A DNA stretch of 64,000 nt from Lichenostomus cassidix (taxonomy: Eukaryota; Chordata; Aves; Passeriformes; Meliphagidae): assembly GCA_008360975.2 (NCBI GenBank), contig CM039182.1, forward strand, positions 51,038,491 to 51,102,490, given 5' to 3'. The translations under genes were made by a program, and so were the position numbers. Under the pieces are notes generated by a model, which worked only from the letters and a program-made list of their open reading frames with translations, ran no database searches and was not told the origin of the DNA. Shown in pieces: positions 49,933-62,691 of this stretch. Numbering within the stretch: the stretch's first letter is position 1; each line of letters opens with the position of its first letter.

Positions 49933-51848
49933 GATACACTTGAAGTCATTGAAGTCATCTTTTCTCAATGAAAGTAAAATGTGGAGGAACAGGATCTGTT
50001 CCGTTTCTTAAGTAGCTGCCTGCTCTGTGCATGGCACTTTAATGAACTGTGGCAGGTAGTATAATATTTTCTTCACATTATCTTAAATTTTTATTCCCAG
50101 CTACAATTTTTAAAAACACAGGTAGCCTGAAATACCATTTTCCCTGATGCCCACTGGTCTTTTTTTCTCTTGAAAGCCCTGCTCTCAGTCTGTTTGGTTC
50201 TATGCATCCATCAGAGTTAGGCCTCTGAAAAAGCTTGCTGTTGCCCCTAGCAAGGGTTGCCTAAAGGAACATCTGATGCCTGTCACCACGAGCTGAAACA
50301 AAGTATGTCCTCTTCATTTGTCATGTGAGGCCTTAGAGGAAATCTGCCTACTTTGTGAAGTGAAATGGATAGTAAAATAGGAAGTCTTCTTTTTGAATTA
50401 TTTCTCAGTTAGTGTCAGGGCATCATAAATGACCAAAGACAAGTACAGAGATTATCTATAAATATGTACACTAGGTGAGGAAATATGACTGAAAGAATAT
50501 GTTATTGTTTTCTGCAGTGGCATTTAAAATTGTAAAATATCCCAGGTTTCTGCACCAGAAGTGTTGAGCTGGGGTTGTGATGCAAAATGCTGCATTCAAG
50601 TGTTTTCTTATTTTTGTAGTAGAACCATGGAATGCTGTGCAAATTTAGCTAAGCATTCTTTTTGTTGTCTTTGGGATTTTCAGTTGTTTTGAGCAAGAAT
50701 TCATAAATAAATAGTTCCATAAAAGCAAATTGATGAAACTGACTCTCGGAGCAAAGCAATGAGAAAGTATCAGGTAGAGCTTACAATCTTGTGAACAGTT
50801 TTATTCATACGCAAAATCTGACACACGTGGTGCTTTTCATCTCATGGAAAGTATGATGGAGGCATGGGGAAGCTCAGTTTCCTCCTCTCCTTCAGAATAG
50901 AGTTAGAGAGGAAGACTGTAGTCTAAAAGTAAAAATTAACTAACAATTTCTTCCTTTGAGAAGTTTATCTGAAGTTCTACAACTGCTAAAACCAAGACTG
51001 GAGTCTGGGAACCACTACTGTTGTAGAATATGTCCTACAACATTGTATTTCTCCTTTTCTAGTAGTTGCTCACAGAGCCAGGAAAAACTTAGGCAGGTAT
51101 CTGTTTGAATTCAAGACTGACTTGCAGCAAACAGTTCTCTTTGATAATCGTGATGCTCTCCAAAGAACAACATTTGACAGCTTTTGCTTTACCTTCTCTG
51201 GTAACCCATTCATCTGTTCTGCACACCTTTATGTTTATATTAAATAAATATAATTCAGGGGAAAATAGAAGATTAGACTTTGACTTAATAGTTCTTTCAG
51301 CCTTGCATACGTGGCCCTTGGAGTATTCTTTTCTTCTGTCTTTCTTCTTCTCATCTTAATTGCTTTGGGTAGGTATATTTTACCTTCAAAGTAGTTCTTT
51401 TGAAACAAAAAAGATGTGCATAATTTGGATTTTTGTCTTTAAAGAAATCATTCTGCTGGAAAGAATACTTCTCTGAAGTATTTTTCTGTAAATTCTCTGT
51501 CCATTGCTATTAAAGAGCCATCTGCTCAGACTCTACTGACATGGTAATGATTTTTTAATGCTGTCTTAACCTTCTTTTAAAACTATACTTTATTCAAAAC
51601 CCTGATACCTAATGGTGTTGTTTCAAAACCTAAAAAACTGTTGTCCTTTAATTTTAGAGAGATTATTATATACAAGAGATATAAATTAAAAAATTTGATT
51701 GATATTTTGAGCTTGGTTCTCAGTGACACTAAAGTCTATGAAGAATCCTTTAGAATGGGAATAAATGATAATATTTTGGCAAGAAAACTGCTTTCAATAT
51801 GAGGTTGTTGCACAGGTGTCTTCCTTTGGAAATAAATTTATATTACAG
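49933..51848. other. Start of the intron downstream of the TPK1 exon
   Basis: No exon, RNA gene or transposon recognised. A short 9-bp-period repeat of gaagtcatt lies just after the donor (49942-49959). Confidence 0.6.
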
Positions 51849-53645
51849 AAGCACAGAATGGGTAAAGTTGGAAGGGACCACAGTGGGTTGAAGAAGCCCT
51901 TCTTGTTGTCCTTGACAGCCTTGGCCAGCTTTAATTCCAAATGGACCTTAACCATCCTCATTGCATTTATACTTACTGTGACAATCTCTCTGAATTCATT
52001 CCAAGTGTCCTGACACTGATTCAGTTTCCTATATATTTCCTGTTTATACCTGAGTAATGACAGGAGTACCTTGTTCATACACACAGGCCTTTTTCCCCTT
52101 GGCCTGATTTCTTTCTCATTGGGATGCAACATTCTTGAGACTGGATGAAGTGATCCTTGAATATCAGCCAGCTCTCCTGGACCTCTATTTCCTGAAGGCC
52201 TCCTTCCCATGGGATTCTCCCAAGAAGATCCCTGAAGAGGCTGAAGTTAGCTCTTCTGAAGTTCCTGGTTACAATGTTACTCACTGCCCTGCTTCCTCCT
52301 TCCCGGTACTGAACTCCATAGCCCCATGGTCACTACAGCCAAATCTGTACCCAGCATCCACAAGGTCAAGCAGCACACCATTCCTTGTGGTATCCTCCAT
52401 TTCTTGTGTCAGGAGCTAGTCATCAGTGCTTTGCCCAAACCTCCTGGACTGTTTATGCATCACTGTGTTGTTTCTCCAGCAGATGTCAGGGTAGTTAAGG
52501 TCTCCCACAAGAACCAGCGCCTGTGACTTTGAGACTGTTTTGAGCTGCCTGTGGAAGGCCTCATCAACCTCCTCCTCCTGCTCAGGCGACCTGTAGCAAA
52601 CACCCACAACAGCTGTCACCCTTACCCGTCTGTCCTTTTATCCAAACCCATAAGCCCTCAACTTTCTCATCATCCTCACCAAGACAGCTCAATACATTCC
52701 AAGTATTGCCTCACTCGTAGAGGGCAGCTCCACTACCATACCTTCATGGTCTGTCTCTCCTAAACAGTGTGTAGCCCTTCATGACAACATTCCAGTCATG
52801 GGAGCTACCCCACTATATCTCCATAACCGCAGTGAGATATGTGACTGCACAGAGATCTCTAGTTCCTCCTGTTTGTTCCCCTTACGGTGTGTGTTTGCAC
52901 ACAGGCACTTTATAGAGGTATTTGATTGTGTCAATATCCCAGGAGGGGTGCAGAGGGATGACCCATAATCTTGTCTGGTGGTTATTATATCTTTGGATGT
53001 TTGGGCTTAATCAAGGTATGCCCTCTTGACCCTCCTTTTGCTGTTACCGTGGTTGCTATAGTTCTCTGCTTCCTACACCTTATCTCTGTCAAGCCTGGCT
53101 ATGCCCCCATCCCCCTTCAAATCTTGTTTAAAGCTCTTTCAACAAGCCCAACTAACTTCTGAGCTACGATTATTTTTCCCCCTTCTGTCTAACCCCATTT
53201 ATTGCTAGCGGGGTTGGTGTCATATAAACAACACATGATCAAAACTCCCACAATATTGCTGCTAACACCAGTCTCAAAGCTAGATCTTCATCTGCATGAT
53301 TTTCCTATATACTGCCCCAACATTCCTGGCAAGTGGCAGGACAGGAGAGAACATAACTTGTGCTGCAGACCCCTTGAGCGGTTGCTCCAAGGCCCTGAGG
53401 TACCTCTTTCTTGTCCACAGCCTTCTTCTTGGGACTTCATTGATATCCTTTCAGAAAACCAGTAGCAGGTAATAATCAGTGGGCCATACCACCTTGTGGA
53501 ATTTCTTCATGATGTCTCTTCTCTGGGCCCCAGGAAGGCAACACATCTCTCTGTGGGTTGGGTCCAGTCAGCAGTGAAGTACTGTGGCTATTTTGAATTG
53601 CCCATTCCCATACTCTAGAAAATACAGAGCTAAAAATTACCTCGA
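51849..53645 (-). mobile_element. CR1 LINE, antisense, 5' region plus endonuclease, reverse transcriptase deleted
   Basis: Minus-strand reading. From about 53645 to 52950 is the non-coding or ORF1-side 5' region typical of bird CR1 copies. At 52416-52619 is the endonuclease, with VVGVCYRSPEQEEEVDEAF and ALVLVGDLNYPDICWRNNT. At 52075-52284 the linker follows with FRRANFSLFRDLLGRIPWE and ESWLIFKDHFIQSQECCIP. At 51794-52210 it ends with VKVHLELKLAKAVKDNKKGFF. That last string is normally followed by the reverse transcriptase, but here it runs almost straight into the 3' tail (cacagaatgggtaaagttgg at the + strand left edge). The whole polymerase domain is therefore missing. Frames are broken and the copy is dead. 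Outer edges are approximate. Confidence 0.92.
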
Positions 53646-53734
53646 GATCCATCCTACTTTTCCTCTGCTTTAAGGTGGAGACAAAGCTATCTGTTCCACT
53701 CCTGATGCATAACTAGTTAGCTGGTTCTTAAAAA

Positions 53735-53950
53735 TCGTCAAGTGACAGCCCTGTCTGCCCTCCCAGCCCTGCATCCTGCTTGCTCTGCTTTGGACTAAAA
53801 TATGCTGAGCTTGTTTGGTCTTTCTATTAGCCATCTTTTCTTATTGCTCTTATTGGACTCAGTTCTAAAATTGCTGTGTCTGAAACCAGGCAAGATGATA
53901 TGCAGGAGACTTTCTCAGTGCCAAATATTTCTTTAACTTGCTTTTCAATA
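53735..53950 (-). mobile_element. Possible very old CR1/L3-like LINE remnant
   Basis: The + strand has ttgctctgctttggact, gctgagcttgtttggtctttc, and attgctcttattggactcag. The order and spacing recall the antisense C-terminal reverse-transcriptase part of old CR1/L3 elements, but similarity is weak and I see no clear peptide. It could be ordinary intron. Confidence 0.25.
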
Positions 53951-55284
53951 TGTTGGCCTATGCTGGTGGATGAAAAGCAGCAAAGAGTGATTCAAGAGCT
54001 TCCTGCCCCCATCTGTTTCCTGTTTTCTCCACTGATGTCTTGACTTGCCTTTGTGTTTGACCCATTAAGCAAAGGAAGTTCCCATCTTCCTTTCTATGGC
54101 ACTGACCAGTCTGACATAGCAATGAGACTTCAGGTCATGAGGTTAAGATATGTAAGATGTTATATATCTTCATCTGTGTTTATGGTGTCATTTTTATGAT
54201 GTTAGTTTGGTTTTCCCATTTTCTCACATCTGATTTGCAATTATTTTTGTTTAAAAACAAACCAGTCCAAGAAAACCTTCATTTTTTAAAGAACTAACAA
54301 GGAGAAACCATGCTGGGTTTTTTCAATGACATGTTAAAACAAATTGCCTTCTAGAGCATGAGGGCTAAAAAGAGTAACCAAAATGGCAGGATAACTTTCC
54401 CTTAAAGAGGCTGGTGCATGGGAGCTAGTCAGTGTTGGGGGATACAGGAAAGGCAGGAGTAGAAAAGGGCTGAATGCTGGTGCTTTTCTCTCTCTGACTC
54501 TACAGTCCAGAAAGCTTATTTTCCTTAGACTGTTAACACCAGCTCCCACTTAGAAATAAGGATTATTGCTAAACCGTTCTTGATTGCTAAACGTTTGCAC
54601 CTAATCAGAGTTAATGGTAAGTTACTGATCTTTCTGGATTTTTTGCACTGCCTTATTCTATCTGCCTTACCTATCCAATTTTGAATTTTCTCAAATCATT
54701 ATGAAGCACTGCTTTCCACTTCAGCATGAGGCTGTTGCTTATCTGAATCACACTACAGAACTTGTTTCTCAACACTTTCTGATTAAATCTTCAGGCATTG
54801 ATTAACCTGGATGTCACTGGCTTTGGGGTATACGAAGGTGAAAATGCGTTGAAAACTACCATCGTATTGGAACCTTCAAAACCAGTCATTAACACTTGTG
54901 TCATGGATGCTGTTTTCCAGAGGGATGTCGAATTCATCGTGTACTCAGGTTTTGCAATGTTAAGAGCAACAGGCTAAAGAGGAGAGGGGTGAGCTCTAGA
55001 AGAGGAAGGATAATCCAAACATGAAAAATACTATGTTTCTGGGGTTCCACTTAGTATTTCAGACTTACTGTGTGACACTAGTTGGCTTGCCTACAGTCAC
55101 TGAGAACATCAGTTTCACCCCTTTCAGTTTCTTCCTGTGAACTGTATAAAATATAAGAGTAGCAGTAAAACTGGAAAATGAAAACTAGCATTTTCTACAT
55201 ATTAAACACACATGATGTGAACTCAGGTGATGCATGAAAATGCAGCTGCTATTATACAATTCTTCTCTGAACTGGGCATGAATG

Positions 55285-55328
55285 GAAGCTCTACAGGAGT
55301 GTTCTTCAAGAAGCTCTACAGGAGTGTT
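55285..55328. repeat. Two-copy tandem duplication, period 25 bp
   Basis: The 19-bp unit gaagctctacaggagtgtt occurs at 55285-55303 and 55310-55328, separated by 6 bases. The copies are identical, so the duplication is recent. Confidence 0.93.
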
Positions 55329-55399
55329 TAAAGATTAGGAATAAATTTTGTGGACATTTCCATTTGAGGCAGCCGCTAAATTTCAAATACAGGCCTCAA

Positions 55400-55715
55400 A
55401 GAAATCTTTTTGCAATCAACTTATATCTTTGACATCCCTGTTGAGATGCAAGTCCACTTCGGCTTTAGCTTGCCTGACTTCACCCATCCCCAGGCAGAGC
55501 TCTGTGCACTCCAGTTTCTCTCTTACAGAAAGGGCAACTTTTCTTCCCCATCCTCCTATCCTGTTCTTCCTAAAAAGCCTGCATCCCCTTATTGCAACAC
55601 TCAATCCAAGTTTCTGTGATCCCAAGAAGATTATAGCTCTGCAACTGCACACAAATCCCTGTGTTTTTCTTCCAAGCTGTGTGTGTTTTCCAGGCCTTTA
55701 TTTTGTCTCAAAGTT
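55400..55715 (-). mobile_element. CR1 LINE fragment, antisense, start of the endonuclease
   Basis: The minus-strand frame at 55416-55652 contains CRLFRKNRIGG and VALSVREKLECTELCLGMG, matching the CR1 ORF2 endonuclease (usual form close to YRLFRKDR...VALYVKEQLECMELCLG). The segment parallels 52620-52930 of the larger antisense copy, so either two insertions or a broken one are present. It has neither a CR1 3' end nor the catalytic half. Edges are approximate. Confidence 0.8.
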
Positions 55716-58418
55716 TTAAAGTTAAGCAAGAATTTAGCCTTTGGATAGGAAGACTAAGCTAATGTAACTTCCATGAGGAAAAGCAGTCATATACTTGCTA
55801 GTGTGAAAAGTAGAAAGATAACTCATAGTGGAATTGTCTGTATATTTTGATGGTTTCATGTGTGCATTTTAGCAATTAGTGAGGGTTAGTAGTGCCTTGG
55901 CTACTTCAGTTGGCTCTTTATTACTTATACTGACTTTGCCTAATCCAAGAACCAGTGCCTTCATTGTCAAGATAATCAAAAGAGAAACAGTCGGACAACA
56001 GCTAGCAAACCCCATGTGTAAAATGAGATCTTCTGTCTTGTTTCTTGAATAACCTTCTACTCATGGAAAAGTGGGTCCCTAATAAGATTATTATACTGAG
56101 AAAATCATATATACTTTGCTGTGTTCCGTATTGGATTAGAAATAGGGTACTTATGAAGGTAATTAGCCATTGATGTAGCTTAATGTGGAGTTGAGAGGAA
56201 TGCTTTACTTGAACTCTTCAGATTAAACTGAGTATTGTTTTTTAGCTATCTAATATTCAGGCAAAATTTAGGGCACTGATGCAGAAAACACTGAATGAGA
56301 TTTTCTGAGTATAGTGTTATACTAGAAGAGTACAATGGTCGTTTCTTGTCTTTAAATCTATTCATTGTATGATTTTGGGAGGAAGTGAGATAGTTATACA
56401 TATGAAGTTTTCACTTTATTCATGGTGATATGAGGATATGTTTCAGTAATGTTTTAGAAAAATATGGCCTCTGAAACTGTTAGGTCAAAGCCAGCACCTT
56501 TGCTGCTTTACTGCTGGTGAAGGGTTCTTTGATTTGAGGGATTACAATCCAAAAGCTAAGAAATTGAAAGCTTAGGCAGTGCTTTATTTGTCAAATGTCT
56601 CAAGGAGATCTTTTACATCAGACATCTTTGCCGGACCTAAAAACTATAGCAGTGTTTAAAGATAAAAATTGGAATCTTGCATTTATTGTAATGAATTCTG
56701 CAGGAGAGTTCAGAAGAAAACATCCCTATTCACAGTTTCCTCTTTTAGGAAATACATTACTTGGAATCCATTTTTAAATCTTTAGAAAACAACCAGGTGC
56801 TAACAAATTTAAAGAAACCCAAGCAACTTATCTCTTAGTGTTTGGAAAGATGAATCCATTTGAAGTTGCATAATGTGTTCACTTCAGGTAGTGCAGGTGA
56901 GAAATTCTCAAGATACCTTATGATCATGTAGTTTTTCTTTGCTTTTTTCATTTATATCTTCAATTTAATTACTTTCACTCGATTGCATTTTCAAATGCAT
57001 TTATGTTCCAGTAGCTGTGCACTGTTAATATAAGTCAAGATTTGTTCCAGAAACAGTGAAGAGTTGAGGTAGCAGGACATGAATATCACAAAATATGCAT
57101 AGATTCAGTCCTTGATTTAAACCAAAATTAGCTTCCTGTATTGGAAACCATTTCCTGAAAGTATTAGGGCAGTGACATCACTAGGCATATCAGACTGATT
57201 TGGTCTCTGAATCGAATGCTTACAGAAATTAGGAGACTTGGAATCATTGGTCTATTTTTTTTACTGCAAGGTTCCTCTTCATATTAAACAGCTGCCTTAG
57301 CCAGACCCAGGAGTATGTATTATTCTGGAAAAAAGGAGTTATTTCTATTTACTTAGTCATTGCATGCTATAAAGGAAAAATCTGGGAGTTACACAGCCAT
57401 TAGTGTGGATTCACTTGAGAATATTAGAAGGGGAAGAAGTACTCTTTTGCATATCAGATGAAATGGACATATATTTTGAGAGAGACATCAGCAACTGGGT
57501 TTACTTGGAGCTGCTTCTAATTGTAGTTACTACCTAAAGCATAACAGAAAATAGGCAAGGGGTTTTTTTAATCATTACCTCAAACTGAAAATCAAATAGC
57601 AGATAACAATAAAATATATGGTCTTATAAATATTAACAGTATCTAGCTGAGATTAAATTACTCTTTTTGTTGAATTTCTATTACTTTTGCTAGTCAAGAT
57701 GGTAATTGTAGAATCATAGTAATATTCATAATTAAAATTATGGGAGGTGACAGTGCTGCCTGTTATTGTGACTCCTGAAAGTTAGATCTAATATAAAGGC
57801 TGGGTCTCATCATGCCCTTACAGAAGCTGTGAAATGGCTGGCTTTTCATCCCTGAGGTACATGTGTGTACATGGATGTACGAATGCTTTGTTTCTTTTAA
57901 TTTAGGAAACAGTGGAAGCAAGTTACTGCCTTACCACAGGACCATGCTTTCTTTACAGGAGAAGAGTAGACAAGAAAAAGCAGCTCTAGGTAGAACCTCT
58001 GGATATGATTCACAAGAGTCAGATGTAGATGTACCAGGTTTTGTCTAGAGTAAAAGTGAGAGGATTGTCTACAGGTAAAAATGGAGAACTGGGAAGCAAG
58101 ACCTTTATTTTGTTCCTTTATTAATTTGCTCAAAGTCTTGCAGTGAGTAACAAAATCATCTTACATTCTCAGTTAGTTACCTCTGCAATGCAGGCAAATA
58201 GTTCTAAAGAAGCAATAAAATGCTTTCCTCATTCACATGATCTCATCAGAGTTTCGATATTTCATTGTTAAAAGATGAGCCTATCAAAGGGCCAGGTATC
58301 ATTCCTCATGAGATCAGTATTTAATAATGAATAGAAGGTCCTAGGTGGAAGCAGATTTGATCTCCCTGAATGCTCCAGGGATCTGCATGCTTTGCCATAA
58401 ATTCCCTGATTTTCTTTC

Positions 58419-58434
58419 TTTTTTTTTTTTTTTT
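58419..58434. repeat. T16 homopolymer
   Basis: Sixteen T, preceded by tttcttt, in intron. I see no antisense retrocopy on the right side that it would be the tail of. Confidence 0.9.
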
Positions 58435-58763
58435 GGATGCCTCAAGATATTTAAAGGTGGCATTAGGACCCTGTTTCAGTTACATAAACAAACATTAAGT
58501 GTGAATCTCTGCTGTTTTGGAATTATTCTAATCTTGTTAAGAAGTAGATAAGAAGGACCAGGACAAGAATCTAGGGAGATAGAGTGATGAGCAAAAACAA
58601 AACAGGTGGACAGTTCAACTTTAGAAACCAGGTCTCCTGGCTGCAAGAGAGGTGTTTTGCCCATAAAACTGCACTGTCCCAGTAAGAGCACCATAAACCA
58701 AGTTTAAATTGCCAGCCAGGAAAATAAAGTGTCACAATTTGTCCAGAACAGTAGTTCTAGGGG

Positions 58764-58777
58764 AAAAAAAAAAAAAA
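58764..58777. repeat. A14 homopolymer in a purine-rich stretch
   Basis: Fourteen A flanked by purine-rich DNA (agcagggaaaaaaggggc and onward). Simple sequence. Confidence 0.88.
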
Positions 58778-60458
58778 GCAGGGAAAAAAGGGGCTGAGGA
58801 GAATGGAGAATAAAGGGACAGTTTCAATTAATCCCAGGTCTTTCAATCAGAGGGTTTGTACTGCTTCAGCTTATTCTTCAAATAGCTGTATCTCTGCCCC
58901 TAGTGTACTGTAAGTAGAGGAATGTCATTGCCATCTGGGTGATTTCTGGCTTTATGACATGGTAAAAATCATTTATGGCCACCCCAATGCTAGAAGTTAG
59001 GACTTCACAGTGATAAAATATCCATGCATTGAGTCACATCTGGAGCAAGCAGCTTGGAAAAGACTCCTGAGCTGGCCAAAGAGTACTCAGCACTCTATAG
59101 TGGTTTGGTTTCTTGTGCCTAAGGAGTAATTCTCAGGATCCAAGACAAGGTGACTCTGTGTGGAGTGTTAGGGTGAAATGTATGCCTGTGTTTCCTTTGC
59201 ACCTCTGACTATCAATAGAAATTAAGGATTAAGCAGGCAATGCTTGTTTTTGTGGAGCAATGCTTTCTACAAGTGCTTGGGGCAGTTTGGGGACTGGGAG
59301 CTTTCCTGTTCCTGAAACTAAGCAAAACTAGAAAGTTCTAAGAAGCCTCAAACCAAGCTGGGTCTTTTCTGCAATAGTAGTTGTCATTTAAAATTTAAAG
59401 TACAGATTTTATATTGAATGTGGCAAGAATGATCTCAGATTTGAAAGAAGCTCTGTTAGGACCTGAGAAGAATGCCAAGAGCCGTGTTCAATCAGGGAGC
59501 ACAGAAATCCATGTGCTATCAATGCCTTAAAATGAATGTATGTTTATAAATGACCTTAGAGTTGAGTAATCTGCACTGTTACACTTCAGACTTTTAGGGA
59601 GGGATTACTAGTGCTATAACACCCATTCTCTTTTTGGTTTTCTTTTTTTCCTAGCCTGCAGAATTCTGGCAAAGAGCAGGTATAGTCCTTTGCAGGTGAC
59701 TTCAAATCACAGTGTATTGCATAATGAGACTGAAGGCAAAAAATACCCATAGCTAAATTATTCACATTAGTTTTTGCTGTCTCTGAAATGTTCTTTCAGT
59801 AAACTTATTAGTGATTGTTGGAGCATAAACATATTCTGGGTGTTTATTGCTTGGTTTTCTTTCCTATTCTCTTTCTTCAGTAGACTTTGCTGTCTTTTTA
59901 TAAATATGTGAAAGCCAGAATTTCTGACTTTTAACAATTTGCATTCAAATGGACACTTTTCTTTTCAGAACAGATGATTGTATTCTTCAAATCTGTTTTA
60001 ATTTAGTGTTAGTGAAGCCAGAAGATTGCAAATGGGGGGATTTTATGTATTGTAGAATATAATGAGGAGTAAAACTTGAGAATATAAATCCATTCATCTT
60101 TAAACTATTTTTCCTAGTTGTTCTGCTAAGATTTGTTTTTAAATCTAATTGTATTCCGAGTGGTTTCGTTCCACAAATGGACTCTTTCAGCTTTTCACTT
60201 AAAAATGTTTTGTGCCACCGTTGTTTTCACAGAAAATGCTGTCAAGAACAAGGAACTGTGTTCTCAAACTATGATCAAGGCTGCTTGTTACAGCTGATAA
60301 ATAATATTTAATATATTCACTATTTAGGGTTAAAAGATGAATACCCTGTGCCTCTTCTGACAAGGATGAACCATAGAGCAAAAACTGCAGAACCAGTTGC
60401 AAAGCCATCCATGTGAAGGGTTGAGCATCAAATAATTGTTGGTTGATTGAAAATTAAA

Positions 60459-60499
60459 CTGACTGGTAACCTTAAATTAAAATTAAGGTTACCAGTCAG
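60459..60499. repeat. Perfect inverted repeat, 17-bp arms, 7-base loop
   Basis: The left arm ctgactggtaaccttaa (60459-60475) is the exact reverse complement of the right arm ttaaggttaccagtcag (60483-60499), with loop attaaaa. It can form a strong hairpin in DNA or in the TPK1 primary transcript. It is too short for a typical microRNA precursor and has no T-run after it. Confidence 0.92.
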
Positions 60500-62653
60500 C
60501 TCTACAAATTCCATAATTTAAGACAAGAGGGTTAATCCTTGTTAAAAAATTGGAGCTCTGAGACATCACAGAATCAGTTTTGTTCTTCTACCAGAAATAA
60601 CTTGCTCAAAAATGTGGATAGTGTGTACAGTGGTACCTCCAAAGCTGCTCCTGAATACACTTACATGCAGAGAAACTCAAATCTCCCCCAATTCGTAGTT
60701 CACACAAAAATCACACTCATGGACATGCACACAACTGTGCAACCACCATACTACCTGCCTTATTTAGGTAACAGCCTGGGCTTCATTTTTGCACAATGGT
60801 GGAGGAGGAAACAATCTTGTAATGCTTTGAGTTAGTTGTATTTAAAAAAAAAGGGAGAGAAATTGCTGTGTCTTACATGGAGACTTCAAAAAAAAAGTTT
60901 TAGTCAAGATACCTGAAAACGTAGTGAGTGTCAATGATATGAAAATGTAAAGAATTCTGATTTTTGAGCAAAGGAAGAAAGATCTGTTTTCAATAACAGA
61001 TAAAATGAAAATACATCAGGCATTAATGTTAAAAGATAGTCAAAAGGCTGTTGGAAATTGTATAAGCTGTACAGAACTATCTTGCCTACTGGTCCCAAAT
61101 AACTGAGCAGAATGATGTCTGATCATACAGCAGGTAGATTAGATCCAAGGTTACAGAGGGTCTTAAAACAAATGGAAATGCATAAAGGTGGGGTTGTGTT
61201 TGATGCTTTTCTACCTGTGTGGGACATTCCACACGAGTAAGTCTAGAGTCTATTTGCAAACTGGTTTTAGTGTCTCCGCAGAACCCTGGACTAGTATCAG
61301 CACATCTTTCAGCTCTGGCTCATTAGCTCACCAATGAAATAGGGAGTGTTTCAACTGTAATATGCACTAAGGCACTAAGATATTTTCTGATGCCAGAGTG
61401 AGCATGTTCTGCATGCTGTGGGCAATGCCTTTACTTGCAAATGTTTTCCATTTGGTTATCTTTTTGTAAGCACTTGTGTACATATCAGCACCTCAGGAAC
61501 AGATTAGCACTGCAAGGATATGCATAGAAGAGTGAACTTTAGAGAGATGAGAGAAGAGAGCAGTAGATAAAGGGCTGGATGACAACTTTAGCATACCACC
61601 AAAATACCTGTGTGTTGTGAGACAGTCTGAACATGGAAACATTCAGAATAAAAATACATCTGTTCTGCAGTAGTTCTTTTTGGCTCAAACAGGGGCATAT
61701 GCATATTACTGAAGTGGGCTAAGGAAGAGACGCATTCAGCTTCTATTGGCTTTGGAGCAATGTCCTTGTTTGTTCCTCTGAGTAGCAAGGAATATTAGGC
61801 AGACTACAAAATAAAAAGAGTCAGAGAAATAATATGTGAGAATGAATACAGCTGAACATGGTCAAAATTTATGTTTCATTCTAGAGAGAGAAGAAACAAA
61901 CCAAGACTGACCAGTGACTATTTCTGTGGGCACACAACATAAAGATCCTACTAGAAATTAGGCTGGGGCTTTTTACAGGATTTTGAAATGCACCTGGTTA
62001 ATGAGGGGAACTGCGATTCCATGCAGGCTTGCCAGTTTTGTTCTCTTTTTAGTGTTACTTAGGTATTTTTCTTCATTGTCACAACACAGAAATATATGGG
62101 GCCTGTGTTTGTTGAGTAGGGACCCAGATTGCTTTTGTAGGAATTCAGGATGTTTACTGACTTAATTGGTGAGATATTATGCACTAGATGTCTAAGCAAT
62201 TACACCCTCTCCATGCATTGCCCTGAATTCTTGCATTATAACTGATATTTTACATGATGCATCACTTCTCCGTGGTGATTGCAAGCAGGGAAATCACCAC
62301 AGCTGGATCTAATGTTTTCAGCAACCTGGTATGGTTCCAACAGCCTGTGAAATGGATGGAGCAAGAGAGAGACTCCTACTGTTACTTTGTCAGTAGCCAC
62401 GTCCTCCAAAGACTGGGACATAATCCATTTTTATCCCTTGTGCTTTAAAAAAAATCCCAAAGCAAACAAAAAGCCTTTTAACTGTGTAAATATTGTTTGA
62501 GCATCTATTACTCTGATTCCAGCATTGGCAGTAGTTGGAAATTATTACTGCTTATTGTATGTGAAATAACTTTGAGGTGCCCATACAGTGATCAAAATAT
62601 TTAGAATAGTCACAGTAACACCAGGAATGAAATTAACCTTGTAGAAATAAATG

Positions 62654-62691
62654 ATTCTTGGTCTAAGAATTCTTGATCTATTCTTGGTCTA
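62654..62691. repeat. Three-copy short tandem repeat, about 12-15 bp
   Basis: attcttggtcta (62654-62665), attcttgatcta (62669-62680) and attcttggtcta (62680-62691) follow one another. A small slippage product in intron. Confidence 0.85.

Noticed and set aside
57710..57730. CR1 3' end because of gtagaatcatag
   Set aside because: The match stops after about 12 bases, with no CR1 sequence on either side.
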